Assembly (NCBI RefSeq): GCF_030272615.1
Contig: NC_081411.1
Location: 43,581,017-43,645,016 of the forward strand
Direction: 5' to 3'
DNA length: 64,000 nucleotides
From: Cryptomeria japonica
Taxonomy: Eukaryota; Streptophyta; Pinopsida; Cupressales; Cupressaceae
Below the pieces are notes generated by a model. That model did not search any database and was not told the DNA's origin. It saw only the letters and a list, made by a program, of their open reading frames with translations. Positions 1 to 10,702 of the stretch are shown in pieces. Numbering within the stretch: position 1 is the stretch's first letter; each line of letters opens with the position of its first letter. Position numbers and translations under genes: made by a program.

Positions 1-1975
1 AAGGCAAGTAAATTGGTTGAAAAGGTTTCATAGGACATCAAAGCATTGATTGATGTTGTCCCAGAGAAAGCCAGGAAGAGAAAAGAACCAGAAGTATTCA
101 TTGAGCCCATTGCAGCAGAATCTGCATCTGAATATGACACACCCCTGGCATTCAAAAGGGTAATAAGGAAGAAAACAGAATAAACCAAGGTAGAGGCTAA
201 AAATAAACTGGTAAGGAAAGTTACATTCAAGTAACTGGTACATCTAAATGAGCTCCAAAAGAAACACTTTCAGCTCCATCCGGTACTGGAAGAAGGAAGA
301 AGAAGGGTGACATTGATCTGGCAATTGAATCTAGTAATGTAACTATCATTCCACCAAAGACTTGTGCAGAGTTAGTTGATATGATTACTAAAGATGGTAT
401 GTTAAAGAATGTACAATTTTATTATGAACATTTAGAAGATGATGAACAAAGAGAGGTAGAGGAAGCATTATTGTTATATTTGGATATTATAAGAAAGCCT
501 TGATAGAAATTGAAAACCAAATACTGACAGAATTGTATGACATGTTAGATGCTAGGAGACTATCAGTAATGCAAGAAGACAAGCATATAAAGATTCAAGA
601 GTTGTTATTTGTTTGGGTTTCTATTGCTCCAAAGGAGATGGATAAGACACTTGAGGTGGTAGATAGGAAAATCTTTAACAATGAACATAGAATAATCAGT
701 CTTATATTAGGTAGAGTAAATAAGATAGTCAAGGAGACCCACAAGGCATGGGTTAAGTTCTTTGAAGAGAACCGTGGCTTTTATACTTCACCATAATCAA
801 AAACAAATATTGCAGATGTCCCAGTTGAAGGAAAAGGAAAGGGTACTATGGGTAATTCATCCTCAATTTTGAAAAACATTAAGATAGTGGAAATTAAGCC
901 CCCGGTAGATACAAATGTATAGGCAAATACAAAGAGTGTAAAGGTTGATAGTGTATAGGATACTAATGTTGAGGACAACAGTCCTCCAAATACAAATGTA
1001 CAGGATGAGGTTATAGTTCCTACGGAGGAATCGACAGTTACTGAGACTGTACCAAGTGGCGAAGCCACCAGTGCAAGTGAGGAAACTATAAAGGTTAAAT
1101 CATTAGAAAAGAAGAAAGGGGAATCTGTCAGGGAACCGGTAGTGAGTCCATCATTGTTGTCAATTGACACCTCACAGGTTGAAAATAAAAGCATAACCGA
1201 GATGAGTTCTACTAAACTCATGATGATGGTTGCATAGAAAATGATGGAGGGATCTATGGGTAAAGGGATTATTGATTAGTCTATCACAGTTTTGCATAGA
1301 CTAGTCCCGGAGTGCAAGTTTGATAGAGAAGCGAGCCCATCCGGCAAGCTCAAGACAATCACTGAGCACATTTCAAAGGATTTTCAATCCTTGCAGTAGA
1401 TATTAAACCGACAAGCACTGGAGAGGTTCACACTAGCAAAGAGAGCTAGATTTGATCAAATGATTGAGTCTAAAAGGAAGGAAATAAATGATAAGTTGAA
1501 ACTGATAGATAATTCTTTAAAGCAGTGTACAAATATTTACAGAGTATGTTGTAACACAAATTTTCTTACATTTAGTTTGGATAAGAAGATTAAGGAATCT
1601 TAGGAGAAAATTGCAAGTATAGCCAATTCTTTTGATGGATTAACTTCATTGACTACATCCATTGATGGTCAGATTTTGGTTTTGGAAGCCCAAGTTTCTA
1701 CTCTTGAGAAAGAAAAAGACAAAATCATAAGAAGAGCCAAAAGTCTTAGAGGTTTGGTGAGTCCCAAGTTGGATTCACTCAGTGTACATAACAAGGAGTG
1801 TATAGATATGGTTTGTAAGCCCACACCGGTAGACTTAAATGAGAAAGAGTCATTCGCCCATATGATAAATAAACTTGTATCTATTTTCAACACTTTTAAA
1901 TCTGGTTGGGATTCTTATCTTGAGCTATTGGAGAAGGCATATCCGGATATTTTTAAATATATTAAGCTTCGATAA
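1..1975 (+). pseudogene. Degenerate accessory (env-like position) ORF of a Sirevirus-like element
   Basis: The translation is continuous and protein-like, but it is broken. It uses frame 1 at the start and frame 3 around 357-500, then a shift near 495 into frame 2, which runs to 1975 with several TAG/TAA stops, for example at 794-796 and near 918. The protein is lysine/glutamate-rich with a hydrophilic low-complexity middle (about 797-1220, rich in T, V, S and E). A heptad-like coiled-coil stretch lies at about 1665-1740 (motif LEAQVSTLEKEKDKI). No signal peptide or clear membrane helix is seen. Its place between pol and the 3' LTR is where Sireviruses carry an env-like ORF, but I see no envelope signature, so function is unassigned. 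Confidence 0.55.
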
Positions 1976-2264
1976 GGTATTTTTGGGATATTCATTCTAC
2001 AGTCTTTTCATTCTTCATCCCAATTTTGGATTTTTGGTATTCTTTTTGGAATTTATGATGGAATTGATGTCAAAGGGGGAGAGTTATTGATGTGAAAAAG
2101 AAAAAAAGGGAATTTTATACATTAGGGGAAGTATATAGATGGAGAACTATGGAAGTGTGGAGTGTTTTCTATTGATGGATATTCAACTCAAGAGGAGTAG
2201 GTTCGAGATGAAATCGGCAAATGAAACCATGATCATTTTTCACATGAGTGTTGCCATCAATGTC

Positions 2265-2275
2265 AAAGGGGGAGA
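2265..2275 (+). promoter_or_regulatory. Polypurine tract (plus-strand primer) of the Sirevirus-like element
   Basis: AAAGGGGGAGA lies one base before the TGTTGG start of the LTR. This is the standard position and composition of a retrotransposon plus-strand priming site. A shorter look-alike (AAAGGGGGAGAG) occurs near 2074-2085, close to the end of the accessory ORF. Confidence 0.8.
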
Positions 2276-2276
2276 T

Positions 2277-3242
2277 TGTTGGCAATTGACACTCAATTGG
2301 TTGGTTTTACTATGTTTTGATTTATGACAACATGGTATCTTGTTCTAGCTTCATGTTTTGGTTCAATTGTGTACCAGTAAGCACTTCATAGACACTTCAC
2401 TGGCACTGACACCAACATCGACACCGACACTGGCGGGATGGAAGGATTTATTTGGTTATCAGTAATGTGGGATGACATGGTTTAGAATTAGGTTATCGAT
2501 ATTGGAGGCTAACATCTTTTGGATCTGGCATCGACAATTGTTTTTTATATTCATGTATTTATGTTATCTAGCCGACATATATATTGATATTGTAATTATT
2601 ATTTTAAGCTGACATAAAGCATGATAAATTGTATAGGGTATATAGGTCAGTTGCATTAGATAATTTTGATATATGTAGATGATGATAAGGATGCAAATAT
2701 GGATGGATAGAAGATGCAAAATATATGAGAGAGATTATGTATGAGAGGATATTTTTGTAAAGGGTTATTTCGGTCAAGGGTTTAGGGTTTCAAACTGGAA
2801 CAGACAGAGCTTAATCGGAACTATATTCTGGCATAGAAGATGTTATCTTAGTACTTCATTCATTTATGTGGATTGTAGTTTGGATTTATATATAGTCAGT
2901 GAGGCTCCTTTTGTGATTGAGCAGTGTGCTTTAGGCTGTAAGACTTCCTGCAAGTACAAGCCCCTATATTTTGTAATATCTCTTCATATGGTGAGTGGAT
3001 TGATATTGTGGGTCATAAATCCCACTGTGGTTTTTCCTCTTTGAGGTTTTTCACATATAATTTTGTGTTTTATGGTATTCATTTATTTGATTGGCTTATT
3101 GGTTGCTTTACTTCTTTCAATTCTATATGTATCGGTATACCGGTTGGTGTATGCATGCTTTAATAAGGTTAAAATTGATCATACCGGTAGAACACTGATT
3201 CACCCCCCCCCCCCCCCCTCTCAGTGTTCTTGGATACCAACA
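2277..3242 (+). repeat. 3' LTR, 966 bp, Sirevirus-like
   Basis: It begins TGTTGGC directly after the polypurine tract and ends in TACCAACA, giving TGTTGG/CCAACA terminal inverted repeats. A TATA-like TTTATATATAG lies at about 2885-2895. A 16-base C homopolymer starts near 3203, followed by TCTCAGTG. The target duplication cannot be tested because the 5' end is outside the window. Confidence 0.8.
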
Positions 3243-4290
3243 CTATCATACCCTCATAATGCCCAAATTTCATCACACTTAATCATCCAACCCAAGTCTG
3301 AGTCCAAATCACTTTTATTGAGTACTGGAGAGCAATCCACAAATTGCTCTTCCTAGGAGCAAATCAAGTGGAGCATTGGGCACATGCCACTTCAAGCTCA
3401 ATCAAAGAAAAAGAGAAAGAAGGTATAAAGGTTATTTTTTAGTTTAAATTATTTTATTTTATTTCATGTTTAGTTTATGCATTTAACCCTTTACCATTTT
3501 ATACACTTCATTTTGGCATGCCTGGTGGGACCCCAAATCCCTTTAATTTAATATTTTTGCTAGTTTTTGTGAAGGTTTTCACAGGTCATGGATCAACGTC
3601 CCTACCTTGATTTGATGTGTGTGCTTGTGCATCAACATTTGCACAATAGAAATGATGTGTCTGCTTGGAACTAACTCTGTTCTTTTGCAAATCCTGAGTT
3701 TTAACGTCTTTGTCTATAGATCAACGTTTGTAACATGGTTTCAACATCATTGCCCAGAGAAATCAACATCTCTATTTGACATATTTATGTGCAATATTTC
3801 TTATTGAAAACAAAAAAACCATATATTGTTATAAAAACAAAAAAAAAAATATTTCATGTTGTCACTTTTATTTTTGTGAATCAAAACATTTGCCACTTTT
3901 TTTTTGAAATAGTACATTTTTTGAATTTTATTACTATTTTTTTTTTGTAGAACATCAATCGATGTTTGTGCAAATGATGAGAGTGCTTATAAATTGACAT
4001 TTCTACTTTACGAATTTTCAGAATTTTTTCTATTTTTCTTATTTTTGTAAAAATATGGCTTTTTAAATTTGACTTTGTGTAGAGGCTAAATCAACGATTG
4101 CACAAAAGTTTCACCATCTACACCTACACTTAAACGTCTCCACCATAAGTATTGTCATTTTCAGATTTTACTAATCCTCTTTGGTTTTGCATCTTTTACA
4201 CTTGTCAAAGATTAAAAAAAAAACAAAAGAAAAACTACTAATCATTTGTTGTAGGATGTATGTTGAAGAAAGAGTAATTTTTAAAACTAA
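3243..4290. other. AT-rich non-coding stretch, no gene seen
   Basis: There is no reading frame of convincing length or composition. Homopolymer T and A runs are common (for example 3830-3960). The word ATCAACG and variants recur irregularly between 3590 and 4100. It looks like decayed repeat sequence; I cannot assign a family. Confidence 0.5.
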
Positions 4291-4299
4291 TTTTTTTGT

Positions 4300-5470
4300 C
4301 TCATATTAGATCACATTTTGGATTTGATACTTAAAAAGAATAATTGTTATCCATGTTTGGTGAGCTTACACATCTATAAATTGGACCCACCATTACACCA
4401 AGTTTTTGTAGGTGCGACCACCTTTCTCACTTTAATGAGTGTTCTCACATCACCTTCTGAAAGCGATGAAGTCGAAGGTAAACTATCATCTACACATACA
4501 TCCAATGGCTTGCCCATTTCTACAATTAGTTTATTATATTGTTACAATTATTCTTTAGCTTCTACCTGAGAACCGTTTTCTTTCTCTATTCTGCTCCTTA
4601 CTGCACTGGTGGCAAATTCCAAAGTATCCAATTCTCCCCACTCGGTCTATTACCCAATCTAACTTGTGAAACCTGGTATTTCGGGGAGGTTTCCCCTTCA
4701 ACTTGTATAGGAGCTACAATATTGGCAATCACCTCACCATAACTAGTTCTAGACAAATGATGTATGGTCTTCGCCTTCTTTGTTTTCCTTGGCTATTCAG
4801 TGATTGCTTGCTACAAAGTGATTTTTGGTGTTACTACTTTCTTCTTCTTCTCAAAGGTGAAGCTTAACCACTGTGGTGTGTCTTCATCCTTATCACCTTC
4901 ATGTTCTATGATCTCCACAGTCACCTTGTGCACCTATCATAATTGTTCTTCTCCTTCATCTTTCTCTTCCTCTTGACTCTTACCTTTATCCTCTTCTTGC
5001 TCGGGAAATTGAACATCTTGGGTTGAAGAACTCTGTTGAGATTGGTTTGTTTGGAGAGCCATATCAAAATTTAATTGTTGTTGTTTATGCAACTCTCCTT
5101 ACCTCTCACTCACTTCTTATTCAAACCCTTTATCATCTTTATATGTCTCTTTCAATCCTCCTTCAACTGTTATTTCCTTCAACAAATTTTCTTGGTCCTC
5201 AGGAGTTAAAACCAATCTTTCATCATGTTCATCATTAGGCTCATCTTGTTCTCTCTCCCCTTCAACCGATTGCTTCTCTGATAGATTTTACTCATCCACA
5301 TCCATAGGATCCACCTGTTCTTGTTCAAGCACCTGTGAGTGTTTCCCAAGTTGAACAGATTTCTTTCTTTTCTTTTTCTCAACTCTCCTTCATGCCAATT
5401 GTATAATAGGTTATTCATCCTCTTGATCAGAATCAGACTCAATATTATGTGTGATGCTCTGCAAAAAAGG
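4300..5470 (-). pseudogene. Broken acidic minus-strand ORF, probably internal to a retrotransposon
   Basis: Read on the minus strand from about 5470 down to 4300, one frame gives a protein-like, strongly acidic and charged sequence. It has runs such as EQEEDKGKSQEEEKDEGEEQ (about 4950-5010), then a lysine cluster (FEKKKK) and a more ordinary part containing SYGEVIANIVAPIQVEGE. Several stops and at least one frame change break it. It lies just inside the putative end of the minus-oriented LTR at 5500-7243, so it could be the first ORF of that element. Tat/Ogre elements can carry an ORF before gag. I do not recognise a domain. Confidence 0.4.
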
Positions 5471-5499
5471 ATTAGAGAATCTATTTGATGGCAACACAC

Positions 5500-7243
5500 A
5501 CAAGAGCACAAGAAACAAACGTTAGTGTTAGCAACAAAAGATTATCCTAAACAAGCATATCAAGAGAGATATTAAGCATGAAATAGAAATCATACAAACA
5601 TAGAATAGATAAACTATACTCCTCCAAATCCTAATCAAGATGCTCATAGTTTCTCCTCCTTTGTTCCTCTCCTCTCCAAGTTCCACATGAGTGTAGCTCT
5701 CAGCTTTTAGCACTAGTCATGGATGTCATATGGAGATTCAAGATGGTTGAATATGATAAGCAAAATCTATGCAAGTGTAGATAGTGATGCTATGAAAAAT
5801 CTCTATGCTAATACCAGTATAACAACAATAATCTAATGCTTCCTTATTTTCTTTAGGAGAGGGGTTCTATTTATAGAAGAAATGGGGAAATGAAGGGTTA
5901 AGATTGAGAAATCTTAACAAGGGTTAGGATTGAAAGATATTCAATCCATGTGAGACTTTCAACCCAATCCCATGTTGACAAATATCACCATGAGGAGGTT
6001 TGAGAGGAAAGATAAGGAGCATTAAATGCTTGAGGGGACATGATGGTTACCCTAGGGGGTTGGGTTAGGGTTAGGTTAATGGATATTCCTTTTATCCAAG
6101 GGATAAATGAATGTGCAAGGGTTAAATGGTTACCTTAGTCAAAGAAATAAATGCTTTGAAGAGACCCATGAGTCAAAAGGATGGTTAAGTTAGAGGAAAG
6201 TCTCTAACCATAGGTAAAAGGTGAGTTAACCATAAATGGTAATGTAAGAGTCTTTAATGGTTTGGAAGACTTTAGAGGTTAACCATTTGAAGACATAAAT
6301 CCTTTAATGGTTATTGAAGACTTTGGACGTTTTTGAGGAGTGACTTCCTTTTATTTAGGAATGTGACAATGATTAGGATAAGATTAGGCTAATTAGAAGG
6401 AGTTAGAAGAATCTAGAAGGGATTTAGGCATGCAAGTGGATTTTGTAGGAGAATGCAAGTGGAAGGAATTTTGGGATTTTCAATTAAAATAAAATCATTT
6501 ATTTCAATTAAATGGTGTAATTTGCATTTTGATAGATATTTAAATAAATATTAATTTATTTAAATGTGAATGTGAATTTTGGATTTTATTTAAATAAATC
6601 TTAATTTATTTACATGAGAAAAAGGAAGATAAAGCATTTAAATGCTTGAAGACTTTAAGGGAAACCATTAAAGGCTTAAGAAGACTTTAGAAGGAAGCCA
6701 TTGAATTTGAAGACTTTAAGGGAAACCATTAAAGGCTTGAGAAGACTCTAGAAGGAAGCCATTAAGTTTGAAGACTTTAAGGGAAGCCAAGAAAGGCCTG
6801 AGAAGACTTTAGAAGGAAGCCATTAAGTTTGAAGACTTTAAGGGAAACCATTAAAGGTTTCAAGTGGGTGAGGATAAATAGGATATTAAATAAATAATTT
6901 ATTTATTTAAAATAGTTGTACAACTTGCATTTGTAGGAAAATACAAGTGGGTGGAGGATAAAGGTGATTTATATAAATGTTAATTTATTTAAATGTGAGA
7001 GATGGGATTTTGGGGGATTTAAATAAATATTAATTTATTTAAATGTGAGAGAAGATTTAATTAAACAAATATGATTTATTTATTTAATTAATGGTCTGAA
7101 TTTGGTTAAGTGAATTAAATCAAATAAATTCAATAATTTATTTAATTAATAAGAGAGGAGGGTTAAGATGAATTAATTAAATATTAATTTAATTAATTAT
7201 TGATTGATGGTTAAATAATCAAATAAATATTAAATACTACAAT
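5500..7243 (-). repeat. Tat-type LTR (copy A2), minus orientation, left end uncertain
   Basis: This stretch matches the LTR at about 55560-56970 through most of its length. Shared blocks include GAGAGGAAAGA near 6002-6014, CATTAAATGC, ACCCTAGGGGG, and the ATTTAATTAA-rich end. On the minus strand it starts TGTAGTATTTAATA and carries a TATA box (CTATAAATAGA) at about 5868-5878. A 61-bp minisatellite lies inside. It abuts the second LTR (7250-8030), so either two elements inserted side by side or one is nested. The left boundary is an estimate from where similarity and the new ORF meet. Confidence 0.6.
6648..6890 (-). repeat. 61-bp minisatellite inside the LTR, about 3.5 copies
   Basis: The word GAAGACTTTAAGGGAA recurs at about 6648, 6709, 6770 and 6831, an exact 61-base spacing. 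Units also share GGAAGCCATTAAG. The flanking LTR sequence has single, diverged versions, so the array is a local expansion of LTR sequence. Confidence 0.8.
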
Positions 7244-7249
7244 GTGTTT

Positions 7250-8030
7250 ATGGTGAAAGTGGATAATGGAAACAATAATATTGAAAGACTAAATAGATTC
7301 AACCATAAAACCCTAGCCTAATGACAACAAAGATCCACCATAACACATGAAGATTGCCTAAGACAATGAAAATCAACAAAATCATAAAGATGATACCATC
7401 ACATGTCCAATAGGGTTTGAATCTCCATTCTTCCTATCTCTATTGATCTTGCTTGATATATTTGCTCTCAGATTTTATGTGTGCACAAGAGCTCAACAAA
7501 GAACGGAAATGTGGTTGCAAGTAGGCTTGATTGCATATGAAAGTTTGAATGCTAGAAGTGTTTGGGAGTGCTAGGAGGATTGATAATGAAGGAATCATCC
7601 TCTTATATAGAAGACACTATAAGAAATGGAGGGATAAGATTGAGAGGTGTAAAAGATAGATGGTCGGCTAAGATTAAAGGGTAGGTAAAAGAAATAAGAA
7701 AATAATAAGAGAGTAGGTAGTGTAGGAATTAAGAGATGAATGACATGTGTCATAGGTAGAAAAGGCTAATGAATTAATTAAATAAATAAATATTCATTTA
7801 ATTAATAAAATAAATGGGATCAAATAAATAAATAAAATATTTATTTAATTTATGAAAAAGGACTATTTAAATAAATAAAAGTATTTATTTAAATGAGGAA
7901 AGGCTTAGAAGGGGATTAATGAATTAATTAAATAAATAAAGATTCATTTAATTAATAGAAGAATTAGGATAAAATAATTAAATAAATAAAATATTTATTT
8001 AATTAGACAAGACAATTTTAGGTGTTTACA
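7250..8030 (-). repeat. Tat-type LTR (copy A1), minus orientation
   Basis: On the minus strand it begins TGTAAACACC directly after the polypurine tract and runs through AT-rich ATTTATTTAATT blocks to a TATA box (CTATATAAGAGG) near 7598-7608. The start TGTA(A/G)ACAC is shared with the Tat LTR at 56970 and is close to the one at 39632 (TGTAGTCAC). The inner end is not resolved because the sequence runs into copy A2. Confidence 0.6.
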
Positions 8031-8044
8031 TTTTGCCCCTCTTT
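8031..8044 (-). promoter_or_regulatory. Polypurine tract of Tat element A
   Basis: On the minus strand AAAGAGGGGCAAAA sits immediately before the LTR start TGTAAACACC. The same tract precedes the LTRs at 56970 and, with one change, at 39632. It fixes the element's orientation as minus, opposite to the PMD ORF next to it. Confidence 0.75.
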
Positions 8045-8748
8045 GAGACAATGCAGCTTGTCGCGTTGTTTCAAAGAAGATAAGATGAATTGATACAAAG
8101 TTGCCCCAAGAAGGGAATGATATGCCCCCTTAAGAGATTGGATAAAAATGTCTGAAAAGATTGCAGACAATCTCTCAATAAGAAAGAAAGGCTCGAAAGG
8201 ACTGACAAGATAGGATAGAGTGACAAAATCATGAGATAAAGAAGACTGATTCAGGAGACTATGGCTAGGGCAATCTATAAGATATAATACGAGGGAAAAA
8301 ATCCTCATTGTCATCCACACATCTAAGAGATCAAAGTGTCAAAAGAGCAAAGAGCAGTCAACAACGATGGCATTGGTGCACAGATTCAATCGTGTTCGCT
8401 GATATCAAAGACCAATAGATGTAGGAGAGTCGGTGAGTACCACAAAACCTCCTTGTACCTTGTTGCATTAATTGTTGTCATAAATGCATGTTAGGTATGT
8501 CAATAAATGCATATTAGGTATGTTGCAAAAAATGTCAAGCAGGTCAAAATATGGGAAGGCATGTTTGGGTAGGATGTAACCGCATATGTGATTGGAAAAC
8601 CGTCTATATCAGATGCAAGCACGTTTGTGAAGTGCATGCATGTCTATGTAGGGTAGACATGTTTATGCATAACAAAGGCACGTTCGTGTGTTTCAGGTGC
8701 ATCTGTGAAATGTAGAAACAGAAGCCCTAGGATAGGATAGAGCGAGGC

Positions 8749-9110
8749 ACTTTGTGATGAATAGGGAGTACCATAGAAATTGATAATTTTATGATAGAAC
8801 ATACATTGCCAATTGGATTAGGCTGAAATTGAAAATTATGTGATAGAACATATGTTGGCAATTGGATAAGCTACTCAAAATGATGCACTCAAGTAGGTGC
8901 CCTAAAAGATAAGATAAAAGCAACACTTTGTGATGAATAGGGAGTACTACTAGGATAAAGTGTCATATGATAGATAGAAGCACTAGGATTAAAAAGCAAC
9001 ACTTTGTGATGAACAGGGAGTACTACTAGGATAGAGTGCCATATGATAGATATAAGAATTAGGATAAAAGAGCAGCACTTTGTGATGAACAGGGAGTACT
9101 ACTAGGATTG
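8749..9110 (+). repeat. Tandem repeats, about 75 bp units, upstream of the PMD ORF
   Basis: The word CACTTTGTGATGAA(T/C)AGGG recurs at about 8750, 8926, 9000 and 9076, followed each time by AGTAC and, in the last three copies, ACTAGGAT. The last three are spaced about 75 bases apart. The intervening 8045-8748 is non-coding; it shares words such as TATGCCCCCT (about 8130) with the equivalent part of the copy at 57 kb. Confidence 0.75.
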
Positions 9111-9198
9111 ACACAGTTGATTTGCTTGACTATAGGAGGACCTACCTATGCTAGTGTCATGGGAGAGATTCCCTTCAACACTGGGATTATGAGTAGAT

Positions 9199-10702
9199 AT
9201 GATATTTGAGGATAGAGCAGCAGTTGAGGCTATGGGCTTGCAATACATTATGTATATGCCTAAGTTTCAGGTGAACATGGGATTGCTGACTACATTAGCT
9301 AAGAGATGGCACTCAGAGACATGCACATTTCATTTGTCGATGGGTGAGATGACAGTCACCTTGGAGGATGTATACAGAATACTGTGGATACCGATCATTA
9401 GGGAGTTGGTTCCTTATGATCGAGAGGGAGACAGGGATGCACTGAGATGAGTATTCCAAGATCCAGGACTAGAGATGAGGGCAGGACACATGGCTTGGGA
9501 TACTATGGCAGGTACAAGATTGTCTCTACCGGCGGTACTGGCAGGAGTGATCACTGGGTTCCTTTGTCCAGACAGGGCGACACAAGGGTTGGTTGTGGGA
9601 TGGGCGATGACTCTTGAGACATTGGTGATTGAGCACACCAGGTTTGCATGGGGTTTATGTCTGTTGGCACACTTGTATTATGAGTTGCATCAGTTTGTAT
9701 ATCACATATCAGCAGGATTGGGATGTAGAGTGACATTACTGCAGGTATGTGCATATGAGCATCTTTCGGTGACATGACCAATACACTTTAGAGGCAGGGG
9801 ACATGGGCGTAGTTATGTGCATTTGTATGAAATGATTACTTCCTAGCCATAGATTGGGAGGCTAGAGTATTGCCGTTGAGTGATTAATGAGGTAGACAGT
9901 GTGATATGGAGGCCTTACTGATATTGCGAGGAGTGGGAGGATGACACAATGGAGCTATCATATGTATTTAGGAGTAGGTATGTAATTGAGAGGACATCGT
10001 ATATTATTGAGAGATAGTTGATTGACCGAGTATGCAGGCAATTCAAAAGGATACAATGGATGCCATAGGGGTCAGGAATGTATGTATGCACAGTGAGAGA
10101 TCAGGTACATTTAGGTCTATTACTGTCTTATGATCAAGCAGTGACATAGATGCAGGAGATGGTTCCCATGCCTTGGGATATTTGGGCAGAGGTGGAAGAT
10201 GCAGGGATGGATGTGGAGTACAGTGCATATTGGGCAGAACATCTATTTCCATGGCTGGTGGATCAAGGGGAGTCGATAGAGGGGGATGGTGGAGATGATA
10301 GAGATGATAGTGGAGATGGTGGAGGCAAAGGACTACAACAAAGGTGGGGCATAGTGGCAGAGAGGAGAGCGGCTCATAGGAGAGATGAAGGAGAGAAGAG
10401 GTAGGCTCATGTAGTCAAGGGTAGAGGTGGATTGCCTTTTCAGGTGCCAGCAGCACAGGTTCCCAGACAAGTATGGGGACAGGGACAGGGATAGGGATAG
10501 AAGTAGGGGCAGGAGGAGGAGGAGGGAGGAGAGGAGGAGGATATGCTACTATCCTTGAGAGAGATCTATTAGGGACAGGTAGATGAGATCCAAGATCTAG
10601 AGAGGGATGCAGCTAGGCTCAAGAGAGAGCTGAGGGATACTAAGCTGGAGAGAGATTAGGTTATTCAGCGCTACATGGAGGCTGAGATAGCACTAAGGAA
10701 AG
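9199..10702 (+). pseudogene. Plant mobile domain (PMD) ORF of Tat element A, first copy
   Basis: One reading frame runs from 9199 with repeated TGA/TAG stops (first at 9448). It opens with a PMD-type region: a helix-rich N-terminus, then SMGEMTVTLEDVYRIL, the family's hallmark G-E-(M/I)-x-(V/I)-T-(L/P)-x-D-V block, followed by LWIPI. Downstream come aromatic-rich segments, a repeat-rich glycine/aspartate linker (about 10270-10330) and a charged coiled-coil C-terminus (about 10540-10690). PMDs are known in Mutator-like and Ty3/gypsy elements and in host proteins such as MAIN/MAIL1. Here the ORF lies antisense to an adjacent Tat LTR and polypurine tract, so it is element-borne. Stops fit CAG/CGA/TGG decay. 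Confidence 0.75.

Larger units (their letters stand above)
1..3242 (+). mobile_element. 3' portion of a Sirevirus-like Ty1/copia retrotransposon
   Basis: The 5' LTR, gag and pol lie outside the window. What remains is a broken accessory ORF, a polypurine tract and a full 3' LTR. The LTR starts TGTTGG and ends CCAACA and carries a C-run followed by TCTCAGTG near its end. The LTRs of the copia element at 44662-51332 have a closely similar end, which puts both in one family. Large plant copia elements of the Sirevirus lineage carry extra coding sequence after pol, and that is the arrangement seen here. The family call is inferred from this layout and from the LTR similarity, because no RT is present to confirm it. 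Confidence 0.75.

Noticed and set aside
6060-6095. Telomere-like GGGTTAGGGTTAGG
   Set aside because: Only two imperfect units; the same LTR position in the copy at 56220 has a related non-telomeric sequence, so it is ordinary LTR sequence.
9199-9777. A host PMD gene (MAIN/MAIL-like)
   Set aside because: Many stops, tandem duplication, and an LTR plus polypurine tract directly beside it, repeated in two other copies, point to a transposon-borne ORF.
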